A DNA stretch of 64,000 nt from CAYGTO01 sp964352815 (GTDB taxonomy: Bacteria; Pseudomonadota; Alphaproteobacteria; Rickettsiales; UBA3002): NCBI GenBank assembly GCA_964352815.1, contig CAYGTO010000005.1:73655-137654 (forward strand), read 5' to 3'. Shown here one piece after another: positions 56,030-64,000 of the stretch (the stretch's first letter is position 1; every line of letters begins with the position of its first letter). The position numbers and the translations under genes are program-made. The notes below the pieces were generated by a model. The model worked only from the letters and a program-made list of their open reading frames with translations. It had not been told where the DNA came from and made no database searches.

Positions 56030-57391
56030 CTAGCCCGCCTTGCTGGCAGGGTCTTCTTCAGAATATTGTTTTAATTTATTGCGTAACGTACGAATGGAAA
56101 TCCCTAGAATATTCGCCGCATGCGTACGGTTTCCAAGGCAGTGATCAAGTGTGTTTATAATGAGTTGGCGTTCCACTTCTGCCACCGTTTGGCCGACCAA
56201 AGCGGTAGATGAGTCCTGAATTGGGTCATCCGTAATCGCCTGAGGAACTTGAGGTTTGGGTGTGGTAACAGAGGCGTGTGCAGAGCTATCCATAGCTTCT
56301 TGTAATATCACCGCCTGTTCATCAATAGTGTTTCCTTGGGCCATGAGTACAGCGCGGTGCATGGTGTTTTCAAGTTCGCGTACATTTCCTGGCCAGTGAT
56401 AGCCATGCATCTTTTGAATGGCTGCTGGGTCTATTGGGCGCGCAGGCATGCTATTGGCTTTCGAATATTTCGTAATGAAATGTTCTGCAATAGGCTGAAT
56501 ATCATCCACACGCTCACGAAGTGGCGGAATCGAAAGATTAATCACATTCAGGCGGAAATATAAATCTTCGCGAAAATGGCCTTCCTTAACATATTTAGGC
56601 AAATTCCTATTACTTGTTGCGAGAATGCGCAAATCGATTTTCACCGGTTTATTGCTACCAATGCGTTCAATTTCTTTTTCTTGAATCGCACGAAGAAGTT
56701 TGGCTTGTAACTTCAAGTCCATTTCACTGATCTCATCGAGTAGCAACGTACCACCGCTTGATTCCTCAAACTTACCAATACGTCTCGACACTGCACCAGT
56801 AAAAGAACCTTTTTCATGACCAAAAAGCTCTGACTCGAGCAAGTTTTCTGGAATGGCTGCACAATTCACCGAAATGAACGGTTTCTTGGCGCGGTTGCTT
56901 TTCTCATGAATCGTGCGCGCAATCACTTCTTTACCTGTTCCTGATTCTCCCGTGATCAATACGCTCGCATCTGACTGAGCAATTTGTTCTGCCATAGCAA
57001 TAACCCGGCGCATTGCTTCACTGGTAAAGACCACAGAACTCGATTCTTCAGTAATCGCTTCGAGAACTGCTGCGATTAAGTCTTCATCTGGTGGGAGCGG
57101 TACATATTCCTTCGCACCCGATTTGATCGCTCTAACAGCTGCGCCTGAATCGGCGGCGACACCACACGCAGCGACATCAATGCTAATGCGCTCTTGTGCG
57201 AGTGCAGCAACCAAAGCACCAATATCTTCATGGACCTCAATCAAGATTAAATCCGCACCTTCACCTGCGCGAAGCATCTCTAGCGCTGCGTCAATATTAC
57301 GCGCCTGAGAAACTTTAGCCCCATTATTGCGCGCGATCGTACAAGCTGCACCAATCTGTCCGTCTAAATCTCCAATGATAAGCAGTCGCAT
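56030..57391 (-). CDS. flbD: FlbD-type sigma-54-dependent flagellar regulator
   Basis: The 453-residue protein has a receiver-like N-terminal domain (about residues 1-115) that lacks the usual phospho-acceptor (Glu52 in ADLILIEVHE), as known for Caulobacter FlbD. The AAA+ domain follows with Walker A GESGTGKE (148-155), the sigma-54 contact loop GSFTGA (195-200; more often GAFTGA) and Walker B GGTLLLDE. The Fis-type helix-turn-helix is near the end (NRTHAANILGISIRTLRNKL). It activates sigma-54 promoters of late flagellar genes. It lies between fliN and flhA. Confidence 0.92.
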   Translation of the reverse strand: MRLLIIGDLDGQIGAACTIARNNGAKVSQARNIDAALEMLRAGEGADLILIEVHEDIGALVAALAQERISIDVAACGVAADSGAAVRAIKSGAKEYVPLPPDEDLIAAVLEAITEESSSVVFTSEAMRRVIAMAEQIAQSDASVLITGESGTGKEVIARTIHEKSNRAKKPFISVNCAAIPENLLESELFGHEKGSFTGAVSRRIGKFEESSGGTLLLDEISEMDLKLQAKLLRAIQEKEIERIGSNKPVKIDLRILATSNRNLPKYVKEGHFREDLYFRLNVINLSIPPLRERVDDIQPIAEHFITKYSKANSMPARPIDPAAIQKMHGYHWPGNVRELENTMHRAVLMAQGNTIDEQAVILQEAMDSSAHASVTTPKPQVPQAITDDPIQDSSTALVGQTVAEVERQLIINTLDHCLGNRTHAANILGISIRTLRNKLKQYSEEDPASKAG

Positions 57392-57395
57392 AAAG

Positions 57396-57722
57396 CTATT
57401 TTTGTTGCTGTTCGGGTTTCATAATTTCGGTCATGGTGACACCAATACGATCTTCGACGACTACAACTTCGCCGCGCGCGACGAGACGACTATTCACATA
57501 GATATCAATCGGCTCACCGACTTTACGATCGAGTTCGATCACCGCCCCGCGGCCAAGCTTAAGCAAGTTACTCACCTGCATATTTGTCTTTCCGAGCACG
57601 ACCGAGATGTTAACAGGAATGTCGCTCACCGCATCAAATGTTAAGTTGCCCTCATTATCATCCGAGAGCACATTGGCGAGATCGTCTTCACTTTTGATTT
57701 CTTCTTCCATTTCTTCAGACAT
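57396..57722 (-). CDS. fliN: Flagellar motor switch protein FliN
   Basis: The protein (108 residues) has an acidic N-terminus and the SpoA/FliN C-terminal domain: SDIPVNISVVLGKTNMQVSN, LKLGRGAVIELDRKVGEP and ARGEVVVVEDRIGVTMTEI. FliN forms the base of the C-ring. The start at 57722 is preceded by AAGGAG with 7-nt spacing, and its ATG overlaps the fliH stop (TGATG). Confidence 0.95.
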   Translation of the reverse strand: MSEEMEEEIKSEDDLANVLSDDNEGNLTFDAVSDIPVNISVVLGKTNMQVSNLLKLGRGAVIELDRKVGEPIDIYVNSRLVARGEVVVVEDRIGVTMTEIMKPEQQQK

Positions 57723-58717
57723 CACACTTCTCCTTGATCATCGGGTGAATTCGGTTCGATTTCCTGCATGGCGGCCATGCGGAGCACTTCTTCTTCAGGA
57801 TCTTCCTCAACATCGGGTGTTGCTTGCGCTTCAGTGTTTTCTAATTGAACCGGTTCTGGTTCTGGCGCGATGGAATCACCAGGATTATCAACGGGTATTG
57901 TATCTGCTACAGGCGCAGCAGGTTCTGTGGTATGATGAGCAAGTTCCGCCTCCGCTTCAGGAATCTCTATTTGATTCAACGTGTCGGTCAATGGCATGGC
58001 CTTGACGATGTTCTCAATATCGCTCCACAACTCTTCTGTGTTACGTGCGGCATCGCCGCCTTCCCATTCAATACGAATATCGGATACATGAAGCGAAGCA
58101 TCACCCACGACTTTAAACTTCCCTTGATAGCCAATTTCCCCCATAATCACCGTTAGCGCATCTTTGAATCGCTCCGAAACGGTTGGGTGTACAGTCAGAA
58201 TCACTGCAGGTTCTTCCATAAAGAGCGGAGCGCATTGTTCAATGGTCTGTTCAATGCATTGAATCGGGAGCGCATCCAGTGCCGTATCCGCGACATGGCG
58301 TCCTACCGCAAGGGTGAGCGTTTTAAGCTCTTCGGCAATCGCATCATTCACAAATGCATAGCGGCGCTGCATCTCTTTAAATTGTTCAACCAAAATCTTG
58401 AGCTGCATTTCCGTTGCAATGCGCTCTTCTTCCGCTTTTTGCATTGCAGCTGTTTCGCCTTCCATTTTACCTTTAGCGAACCCTTCATCAAACGCATGTT
58501 GCTTTGCAATTTCAAACTCAGCTTCAGAGATAAAAGACTCAGGAATTTCAGCAGAAATTTCATCATCATCAACGGGCTTTGTTGGGATAATAGTATCAGC
58601 CAGCGCCTGCTCCATCGCGCTTTCTTGAAGGGCGCCAGGTATAAGTAGCGAAGGGTCTGCAGGCAGTCCTTCACTGAAGTCCCATAATTTTTCAAATTCA
58701 AAACGTCGAATCTGCAT
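57722..58717 (-). CDS. fliH: Flagellar assembly protein FliH with acidic C-terminal tail
   Basis: FliH regulates the export ATPase FliI at the C-ring. The 331-residue protein has an acidic N-terminal part, a Glu/Lys/Ala-rich coiled coil (GFAKGKMEGETAAMQKAEEE) and the FliH C-terminal domain with LTVHPTVSERFK and DIRIEWEGGDAARN. About 80 further residues, rich in Glu, Pro and Ala, extend past the usual end. Neighbours are fliG (8 nt upstream) and fliN (1-nt overlap). Confidence 0.82.
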   Translation of the reverse strand: MQIRRFEFEKLWDFSEGLPADPSLLIPGALQESAMEQALADTIIPTKPVDDDEISAEIPESFISEAEFEIAKQHAFDEGFAKGKMEGETAAMQKAEEERIATEMQLKILVEQFKEMQRRYAFVNDAIAEELKTLTLAVGRHVADTALDALPIQCIEQTIEQCAPLFMEEPAVILTVHPTVSERFKDALTVIMGEIGYQGKFKVVGDASLHVSDIRIEWEGGDAARNTEELWSDIENIVKAMPLTDTLNQIEIPEAEAELAHHTTEPAAPVADTIPVDNPGDSIAPEPEPVQLENTEAQATPDVEEDPEEEVLRMAAMQEIEPNSPDDQGEV

Positions 58718-58725
58718 GACTATCC

Positions 58726-59754
58726 CTAATAGACCAGTTCATCATCACCGCTGCCCTCAGCGATCACAATATCACCCCGCTGGGCGAGGTCTTTCGCTTG
58801 ACCAACGACATACATTTGCGCCTCATCCACATCCTTCAGGCGAACAGGCCCCATAGCTTCCATATCTTCAAGAAGAATTTTGGCGGCACGTTCAGACATA
58901 TTATTAAAGAAGAGTTCTTTAATTTCATCGGATGCGCCTTTAAGCGCTGTCGCCAACTTATCTTTATCGACAATTCGCATAACCACCTGGATGCCCGCAC
59001 CATCGACTTTCATCAGATCTTCAAATGTGAACATCAGGTTGCGGACGCGCTCAGCGGATTCTTCATCGCGCTCTTCCAAGAACTCCATGAATTTACTTTC
59101 GGTGCTTCGGTCGAAGTTGTTGAAAATCTCTGCCATCATTTCATGGCTATCCTGGCGCTGCGTTTTCGCGAGCGTGTTCATGAATTCATTGCGTAGGGTG
59201 CGTTCAATATTATCAAGCACTTCCTTACGAACCGCTTCCATTTTCAGCATCCGCATGATCACATCCATCGCCACTTCTTCCGGCATCACGGATAGAACGC
59301 GCGCGGCATGATCTGGTTTAATTTTAGAGAGCACAAGCGCAATGGTTTGCGGATACTCGTTTTTCAAGAAGCTCGCGAGAATCTCTTCATTCACATTACC
59401 CAGCTTATCCCAGGTGGTACGACCCGCTGGGCCACGTAGATCTTCAAGAATGTCGCCCATACGCTCTTGACCAAGCGCTTTCTGGAGAAGGCGCTCAGTG
59501 GTGTCGAAGTTACCCATCACGGCACCGGCGGCAGACATTTGGTCGATGAATTCGACAACCAGCCGCTCAACCATTTCTGAGTTGACCTGACCAAGGCTCG
59601 TCATCGCAGATGAGATGTCTTTAATCTCCTCATCTTCCATCATATTGAAGATTTTCGTCGCCGTGTCTTCTTCAATGGCCATAAGCAAAATAGCGGCTTT
59701 CTGGACGCCTTTGAGCCCTTTGTAGCTATCTTTTAATGCGGGTACTTTTGCCAT
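58726..59754 (-). CDS. fliG: Flagellar motor switch protein FliG
   Basis: The 342-residue protein is a full-length FliG: an N-terminal domain that binds FliF (GVQKAAILLMAIEEDTATKI), the middle-domain EHPQ-like motif as NEYPQTIALVLSKI, and the C-terminal torque domain with FTFEDLMKVDGAGIQ and the charged helix around KDKLATALKGASDE. It transmits stator force to the rotor. It lies 78 nt downstream of fliF. Confidence 0.96.
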   Translation of the reverse strand: MAKVPALKDSYKGLKGVQKAAILLMAIEEDTATKIFNMMEDEEIKDISSAMTSLGQVNSEMVERLVVEFIDQMSAAGAVMGNFDTTERLLQKALGQERMGDILEDLRGPAGRTTWDKLGNVNEEILASFLKNEYPQTIALVLSKIKPDHAARVLSVMPEEVAMDVIMRMLKMEAVRKEVLDNIERTLRNEFMNTLAKTQRQDSHEMMAEIFNNFDRSTESKFMEFLEERDEESAERVRNLMFTFEDLMKVDGAGIQVVMRIVDKDKLATALKGASDEIKELFFNNMSERAAKILLEDMEAMGPVRLKDVDEAQMYVVGQAKDLAQRGDIVIAEGSGDDELVY

Positions 59755-59832
59755 ATGATCCCTATTTCTTTCTTTTATTCCTCAACACTATACGCAATTT
59801 CTCGTGCAATGTCGATCGGTTGCATGCGTTTC

Positions 59833-61485
59833 TTAGCCGTCAAACATCCACTCACGGATGATCTGCAGCGTTTCATCGGGATGTTCATCCACGAGCTTAT
59901 TGAGTTTGTTGATGCTAGAATATTTCACCTGGCCATCGATTTTATCCATACTGACCATATCTTTCTCTTCAAAGTTATCCTCTTCGTCATCTTCTAAGAA
60001 GGTTGTTGCTTTTTGCTGCAATTGTCCTGCTGAAGTCATTGGAGAAAGTAATGCTTCACGCTCAAACTCTTCATCAAACACCGAACCGACATTCGATTCT
60101 ACTGCGCTGCTCACAAGCGGACGGATGACGAGTAGGATAGCGAGAATCGCGACGCCGCCAAGGACGAGTGTCTGAATGATTGAGTTCATCTCATTGTCAA
60201 GGAAGGCCATAGGGTCTTCTTCGAAGAGGTCTTCAACTTCAGCGAAGCGCATATTAATCACACGCACATCATCTCCGCGATCGGCATTGAAGCCAATCGA
60301 AGCGCGAACCAATTCTTCAAGATTTTCTAATTGTTCCTGGCTGCGGGCTTCGTATATTGGCGGCGCGGGTTCATCGCCTGGTGCGTCCTTATAGATACCG
60401 TCGATTAACACTGCCACGCTCAGGCGTTTAACAGTGCCACTTTCTTTAACGTGGTTGATGATCTTTTTAGAAATTTCAAAATTCGTGGTTTCTTCCGTAC
60501 GAATAATTTCAGTATTCGACTGCTCGCCGCCTGCGCCTTGTTCAGCATCAGGCAGATTGTTGCCCACGGTCACATTAGCGTCTATGTCGCGTTCGTTCGA
60601 GCGCTCATTCTCTTCAATCGACTGCACAGAGCGGGCAACTTGTTGCTCTGGGTCATATTCTTCAGCATTGGTGACAACACGGTCAAAGTCGATATCTGCA
60701 TTCACGGTTACGCGAACTTTCCCGGGGCCAACTGATTGCTCAAGCAATGCCTCCAGGCGCTTCTGCATACGGTTTTCAAAATTGATGCGAAACGCTTCTG
60801 ATTCTTCTGCCATGACCATCGGATCACCTTCTGATGCGCCGCCTTTCGCGAGCAAACGACCGTGCTGATCGACGAGGGTAATGTTCTGCACATCGAGACC
60901 CGGAACAGCGGTTGCGACCAGGTGGCGAATCGCAGCTATTTGTTCTTTTTCAAGCGACGCGCCGCGTAATTTTACAGCAACAGAAGCGCTTGGTTTCTGG
61001 CGATCACGGCTAAATAATTCGCGCTTCGGTGTGACCAAATGCACCCGCGCATCGTCGATTTGAGAAAAAGATGAAATCGTTCGGCCGAGCTCTCCTTCGA
61101 GTGCGCGCACCTTATTAACATTCAGCACAAAGTTAGAGGTTCCAAGGGCTTCCGAGGAGTCGAATAGCTCATAGCCAATGATAGAGCCACCAGAAGGCAG
61201 CCCTTGCTCTGCCATCACCATTCGCAGGCGCGCGACTTCATCGGAAGGCACCATAATCTGCGTGCCGTCAGCGCGGAGCTCATACGAAATGCCCCTGCTT
61301 TCAAGCTCAGATACAATCTGCGCACCGTCCTGCACAGACATATTCGTATATAAAGGAGTCAATGTGGGAGATGAGATACGCAGGGCAATAAATGTAAAGA
61401 AGCCGATCAGAACGATGGCGGTCCCCAACATGGCCATCAGCTTGATCTGGCCAAATTCTTTTAATGTTGAGACCATGGTGCTCAT
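59833..61485 (-). CDS. fliF: Flagellar MS-ring protein FliF
   Basis: FliF forms the MS ring in the inner membrane on which the basal body is built. The 550-residue protein has an N-terminal helix (about residues 13-36), the YscJ/FliF periplasmic ring domains (LYTNMSVQDGAQIVSEL, INFENRMQKRLEALLEQSVG), a disordered acidic stretch, a second helix (about 445-468) and the FliG-binding tail ending REWMFDG. It heads the minus-strand flagellar operon, with a CtrA box 59 nt before the start. Confidence 0.96.
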   Translation of the reverse strand: MSTMVSTLKEFGQIKLMAMLGTAIVLIGFFTFIALRISSPTLTPLYTNMSVQDGAQIVSELESRGISYELRADGTQIMVPSDEVARLRMVMAEQGLPSGGSIIGYELFDSSEALGTSNFVLNVNKVRALEGELGRTISSFSQIDDARVHLVTPKRELFSRDRQKPSASVAVKLRGASLEKEQIAAIRHLVATAVPGLDVQNITLVDQHGRLLAKGGASEGDPMVMAEESEAFRINFENRMQKRLEALLEQSVGPGKVRVTVNADIDFDRVVTNAEEYDPEQQVARSVQSIEENERSNERDIDANVTVGNNLPDAEQGAGGEQSNTEIIRTEETTNFEISKKIINHVKESGTVKRLSVAVLIDGIYKDAPGDEPAPPIYEARSQEQLENLEELVRASIGFNADRGDDVRVINMRFAEVEDLFEEDPMAFLDNEMNSIIQTLVLGGVAILAILLVIRPLVSSAVESNVGSVFDEEFEREALLSPMTSAGQLQQKATTFLEDDEEDNFEEKDMVSMDKIDGQVKYSSINKLNKLVDEHPDETLQIIREWMFDG

Positions 61486-61544
61486 GGTAATCTCCCTGTT
61501 TTGCCGTTATTTATTGTTGTTATACTTAGTTGTAACAGCTATAA

Positions 61545-61560
61545 GTTAAGAATCCGTTAA
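61545..61560 (-). promoter_or_regulatory. CtrA box upstream of fliF
   Basis: Read on the minus strand, TTAACGGATTCTTAAC is a perfect TTAA-N7-TTAAC. It ends 59 nt before the fliF start codon, the same distance as the box before the rod-like gene at 2132. CtrA control of fliF-type class II operons is established in Caulobacter. Confidence 0.7.
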
Positions 61561-61682
61561 TATGCGGAATTTTTTTCCTATCTCACTCATAAAGCATATC
61601 TGTTGCGGCTCGACAACGGTTTTCCGTTGGTTATGAACCATCTGTATCCTATAGGAAAAGCGCAGTTTTGGCCAGTGGATAG

Positions 61683-62537
61683 TTAGCGGGATAGATTGCG
61701 GTCGTAATATTCCGCAAGCCCTGCATAGGTGACTGGAAGCAAGATAAGCGCGGGCAAGAAAGCGCCGATCGCAAAGAAATTGAGTAACAAGATAAGGCTC
61801 ACAACAACAATGCCACCCATTCCAGAAAAGAGCATGGCTTCGCGGCTATTTGCGAGCACTTCTAAATACGAAAATTCGGGATGATCGTATATATAAAAGG
61901 GGGTGAAGATATGAACCGCCATAAATGCCAGACCAGGAACAATGGCGAAAAAACCAAGGGCAGGGGTGATCAATGTCGCTAACACAGCAGGAATGATAAA
62001 TGAAATACCCGCGATAATCCATGCGGTGACAAAGCTGGCAAGGAAGTTTTTCTGAAGGAGCTCATTGAACAGAGAGACACTGGTGTTTTGACCGCGAACC
62101 CGGCGAATCACTGTAATCGCAAGCAGATGGATACAGCATAATGTGAGCGGCGGCACCATAATTGCCGCGACAATTGGCGGGGTGCTTAGACCGAAGATAC
62201 TGCTAATCGCCGCAATCATCAACAGGAAGAATCCGCCAATCAGGGCGAGCGACTGATGCTGGACGACATGATCAAGTCCATTACGAATAATGCTGCCGAA
62301 ACTAATTGGTTCCATAGTGAACGCTTCTTGCACTGGTGCATCGCTTTCGACCTCTTCGCTGAACACTTCATGAAGTTCTGGATAGGTGTCGGCTGGCTCA
62401 GGGTCACTATACAAATCAAGCGCGATCATATCGTCAGGCGCTAGATTGGCATTACGAATTTTGCGAATAACCACGACCAGATCAAACGGCCCTTCGCGTT
62501 TATGTTCACGCACAATATAATAGGTGGCAACGCTCAT
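61683..62537 (-). CDS. GYF-like domain membrane protein, unknown function
   Basis: The 284-residue protein begins with a GYF/DUF4339-like domain (YYIVREHKREGPFDLVVV, then APDDMIA). After an acidic linker come about five membrane helices (from residue 95 on, including SLALIGGFFLLMIAAISSIF). The C-terminal half resembles multi-helix membrane proteins of the DUF2189/YciC kind, but I cannot assign a family with certainty. It starts 10 nt after the MarR gene and is in the same operon. fliF lies 197 nt further downstream behind its own CtrA box. Confidence 0.6.
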   Translation of the reverse strand: MSVATYYIVREHKREGPFDLVVVIRKIRNANLAPDDMIALDLYSDPEPADTYPELHEVFSEEVESDAPVQEAFTMEPISFGSIIRNGLDHVVQHQSLALIGGFFLLMIAAISSIFGLSTPPIVAAIMVPPLTLCCIHLLAITVIRRVRGQNTSVSLFNELLQKNFLASFVTAWIIAGISFIIPAVLATLITPALGFFAIVPGLAFMAVHIFTPFYIYDHPEFSYLEVLANSREAMLFSGMGGIVVVSLILLLNFFAIGAFLPALILLPVTYAGLAEYYDRNLSR

Positions 62538-62547
62538 TGCACCTCAA

Positions 62548-62955
62548 CTATGCACTTAGTTTTTCTTGCTGCCCATATGGCTGGGGAGCATCATTAACTA
62601 ATTCGAGATCTTTGATGCTTTCGCTTTCTTGCATGATGATATCGGCATAGTCGCTCAGAAAGACAGAGCCATTCACCGTACGCTGAACCAATACGTTCCG
62701 TTTATCCTTTGGGTCTTGCTTACGCTTCACCAGCCCGTTGATCGATAAGCTGTCGAGCGCGCGACACACGGCTGGTTTTGAAATATTAAGGCCCTCAGAA
62801 AGGCTACGCACTGTATGCGGTGGCGGCGTCATATACACGGTCAGTAAGATCGCGCTTTGACGTGCGGATAGATCATGAGGAAGTTCTTTCAAACTGCGGC
62901 TCACGATACGCTGCCAAAGATGAAGGGTGCTTAAGACGGTGTTGTTACTATGCAT
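62548..62955 (-). CDS. MarR-family transcription regulator
   Basis: The protein (135 residues from ATG 62955) has a winged helix-turn-helix: LSARQSAILLTVYM, then SLSEGLNISKPAVCRALDSL as recognition region and KRKQDPKDKRNVLVQRT as the wing. A start 48 nt earlier is in frame but lacks a ribosome site, whereas AGAGAG lies before 62955. It probably controls its own operon with the GYF-like membrane protein. The signal it senses is unknown. Confidence 0.82.
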   Translation of the reverse strand: MHSNNTVLSTLHLWQRIVSRSLKELPHDLSARQSAILLTVYMTPPPHTVRSLSEGLNISKPAVCRALDSLSINGLVKRKQDPKDKRNVLVQRTVNGSVFLSDYADIIMQESESIKDLELVNDAPQPYGQQEKLSA

Positions 62956-63167
62956 TGAAACTCTCTTTTCTTTTGGAATAGCGAACCTGGCTCGAGGGCG
63001 CAACGGATAGTTGGGCGCTTGTCCCCATTCCTCTTACTTTTTGTCTATTTGACGTATAGGTATGAGCTCAAAGAGAACAAAAATCGGGTGGTAGGAGAAA
63101 TTCAGAAGGTGCATTAGATGAGCTATTCACCTGCGCCTATATGATTTCATGGCTGCGCCAAAGCCCT

Positions 63168-63247
63168 CCTACGCTAAAGCTTCGGAGGACACTCCTAGCT
63201 CTAATCGATCTCGGGTGGTTTACCACCCGAAGCTCGAAGAGCGTAGG
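63168..63247. repeat. Structured inverted-repeat element at the tRNA-Val 3' end
   Basis: The outer arms CCTACGCT and AGCGTAGG enclose further arms AGCTTCGG/CCGAAGCT, with two inner hairpins: GGAG-GACA-CTCC and TCGGGTGG-TTTA-CCACCCGA. The element ends 1 nt before the CCA end of the tRNA gene. It may serve as tRNA terminator or processing site, or be a dispersed repeat. GCTGCGCCAA just outside it also occurs in element R2. Confidence 0.5.
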
Positions 63248-63248
63248 G

Positions 63249-63325
63249 TGGTGGGCGGTAAGAGATTCGAACTCCCGACCTCGTCGATGTCAACGACGCG
63301 CTCTAACCAACTGAGCTAACCGCCC
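63249..63325 (-). tRNA. tRNA-Val (anticodon GAC)
   Basis: The 77-nt gene reads GGGCGGTTAGCTCAG at its 5' end. The anticodon stem CGTCG/CGACG holds the loop TTGACAT with anticodon GAC. The T arm has GGTTCGAATC-type sequence (GAGTTCGAATCTC), and the acceptor ACCGCCC is followed by A and an encoded CCA. Acceptor arms GGGCGGT/ACCGCCC pair perfectly. Confidence 0.97.
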
Positions 63326-63513
63326 CCAAAAAGACCTCCCGCACGATAGTGTGATTCCCGCATTTGTAAAGCGCGAAAATGCCCCGTTTTGGGGCGCAAA
63401 ATCGAGTGTTTGTGACCAAAAACACGACTAAATAGTGCGTCCCATAGCGGGTCACTCAACCCTAGGTAATATTCTGAATTATCTTAAAATTTTTAATATA
63501 AATCGCATTTTAT

Positions 63514-63529
63514 TTAACTAGTGCTTAAC
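63514..63529 (+). promoter_or_regulatory. CtrA box upstream of the right-edge gene
   Basis: TTAACTAGTGCTTAAC is a perfect TTAA-N7-TTAAC and ends 86 nt before the ATG at 63616. A further TTAACC lies downstream at about 63545. The surrounding sequence is AT-rich, fitting a promoter. Confidence 0.6.
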
Positions 63530-63615
63530 CAATCCTTGCTATTCTTAACCCAATAACAAAGCGCAAAAAATAAGAGTGAAAGCGCGAAAGAAAAGAAAAC
63601 GCACAGGAGAGGCTT

Positions 63616-64000
63616 ATGGCTCAGAGGGAGTCATTAACCGGTATATCAACCGACACGCCAGAGGTGAGGGCTGCTGCTGCTGAAGCGGTGGCGGGTCTTG
63701 GTGGTGTGTCCTACGCACCCGAGCCAGGGCAAGAGGCTGCGCCTGCACACTCCAATGCAGAGCGTCAAATCGCGGCACTCATCGAATCGATTCGCAATAG
63801 TAGTGACCTGTCGCCAGAGGTGCAGGGCGAGCTGATTGCGGATTTGGGCGCGCTGATTGGCGATATTCAAAATGGTGCGATTCCGCCGACACAGATCAAT
63901 AACGCCATCGCGCAGGCAACGGGCAAGGTTCAGCAGGCGATGGGCAACAGCGGCCGCGAAGCGAAGGGCCATGCGATGAATAAACTCGACGCCGAGCTTC
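63616..64000 (+). CDS. Unknown protein, 5' part only
   Basis: The gene runs off the right edge; 128 residues are visible. The start ATG is preceded by CAGGAGAGG. The product is rich in Ala, Gln and Glu, with an N-terminal disordered stretch (SYAPEPGQEAAPAHS) followed by likely amphipathic helices (NAERQIAALIESIRNS, INNAIAQATGKVQQAMG). No signal peptide is seen. A perfect CtrA box upstream suggests cell-cycle or flagellar control. No family is recognised from this part. Confidence 0.65.
   Translation, partial: MAQRESLTGISTDTPEVRAAAAEAVAGLGGVSYAPEPGQEAAPAHSNAERQIAALIESIRNSSDLSPEVQGELIADLGALIGDIQNGAIPPTQINNAIAQATGKVQQAMGNSGREAKGHAMNKLDAEL

Noticed and set aside
61664..61680. Possible sigma-54 promoter (minus-strand CTGGCCAAAACTGCGC) far upstream of fliF
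   Set aside because: GG and GC are 10 nt apart but the flanking bases match poorly (TGGCCA and GCGC instead of TGGCAC and TTGC), and it lies about 180 nt from the start behind a better CtrA box.
1..64000. CRISPR arrays, phage, transposases, toxin-antitoxin or restriction systems
   Set aside because: No regularly spaced repeats and no coding regions with such motifs were found on either strand.

Overview
The window is a stretch of core chromosome from a flagellated, free-living-type alphaproteobacterium of moderate GC content. The evidence is lineage-typical gene content and order: AddB/AddA next to thioredoxin, an RcdA-type (DUF1465) CtrA-degradation adaptor, a FYDLN-type zinc-ribbon protein beside aroA, the run aroA/cmk-rpsA-sppA-ihfB-lapA-trpFBA, a FlbD-type flagellar regulator, and three perfect CtrA boxes (TTAA-N7-TTAAC). 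I cannot name the genus. No phage, insertion-sequence transposase, CRISPR array, toxin-antitoxin pair or recognisable defence system was seen.

Layout. 1-4.3 kb: end of an OlsB-like acyltransferase, an OlsA/PlsC-like acyltransferase, a VanX-type dipeptidase, a small flagellar rod-like protein with a CtrA box, NfuA and dapD. Five palindromic GTCAT...ATGAC elements lie in the gaps here, and the last abuts dapE. 4.3-10.4 kb: dapE, a low-GC patch with a broken frame and an orphan ORF, then truA, fmt, def and gltX on the minus strand with two small unknown genes. One of these, a glycine-zipper membrane protein, has a sigma-54 type promoter. 10.5-22.6 kb: comEC-gloB-mscS-addB, rcdA (opposite strand), addA-trxA and a stand-alone glutamine-synthetase-like protein. 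22.5-30.8 kb (minus): an aroA-cmk fusion, rpsA, sppA, ihfB, lapA, trpF, trpB, trpA. 30.9-36.2 kb: FYDLN-type protein, AsmA-like protein, a degenerate GGDEF-EAL protein and a prepilin-peptidase homologue that has lost both catalytic aspartates, closed by an intrinsic terminator lying inside the tail of tsf. 36.2-42.7 kb: tsf, rpsB with a structured leader, a 780-residue orphan protein, glmS. 42.8-50.1 kb: CHASE8-like histidine kinase, LdtR-like MarR regulator, TAXI-TRAP transporter with a UspA protein, polyprenyl diphosphate synthase. 50.2-61.5 kb (minus): flagellar operon fliF-fliG-fliH-fliN-flbD-flhA-flhF-flhG-fliK-like, with a CtrA box in front of fliF. 61.7-64 kb: GYF-like membrane protein, a MarR regulator, tRNA-Val(GAC) with a structured element at its 3' end, and the start of an unknown gene with a third CtrA box.

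How it fits together. The CtrA boxes, RcdA, FlbD and the sigma-54 promoter suggest a Caulobacter-like regulatory cascade in which CtrA drives early flagellar genes and FlbD with sigma-54 drives later ones. The CtrA boxes before the rod-like gene and before fliF both end exactly 59 nt before the start codon. The least explained parts are the AsmA / degenerate GGDEF-EAL / dead prepilin-peptidase gene set, the 780-residue orphan, the interleaved complementary segments in the rpsB leader, and the small sigma-54-preceded membrane protein.
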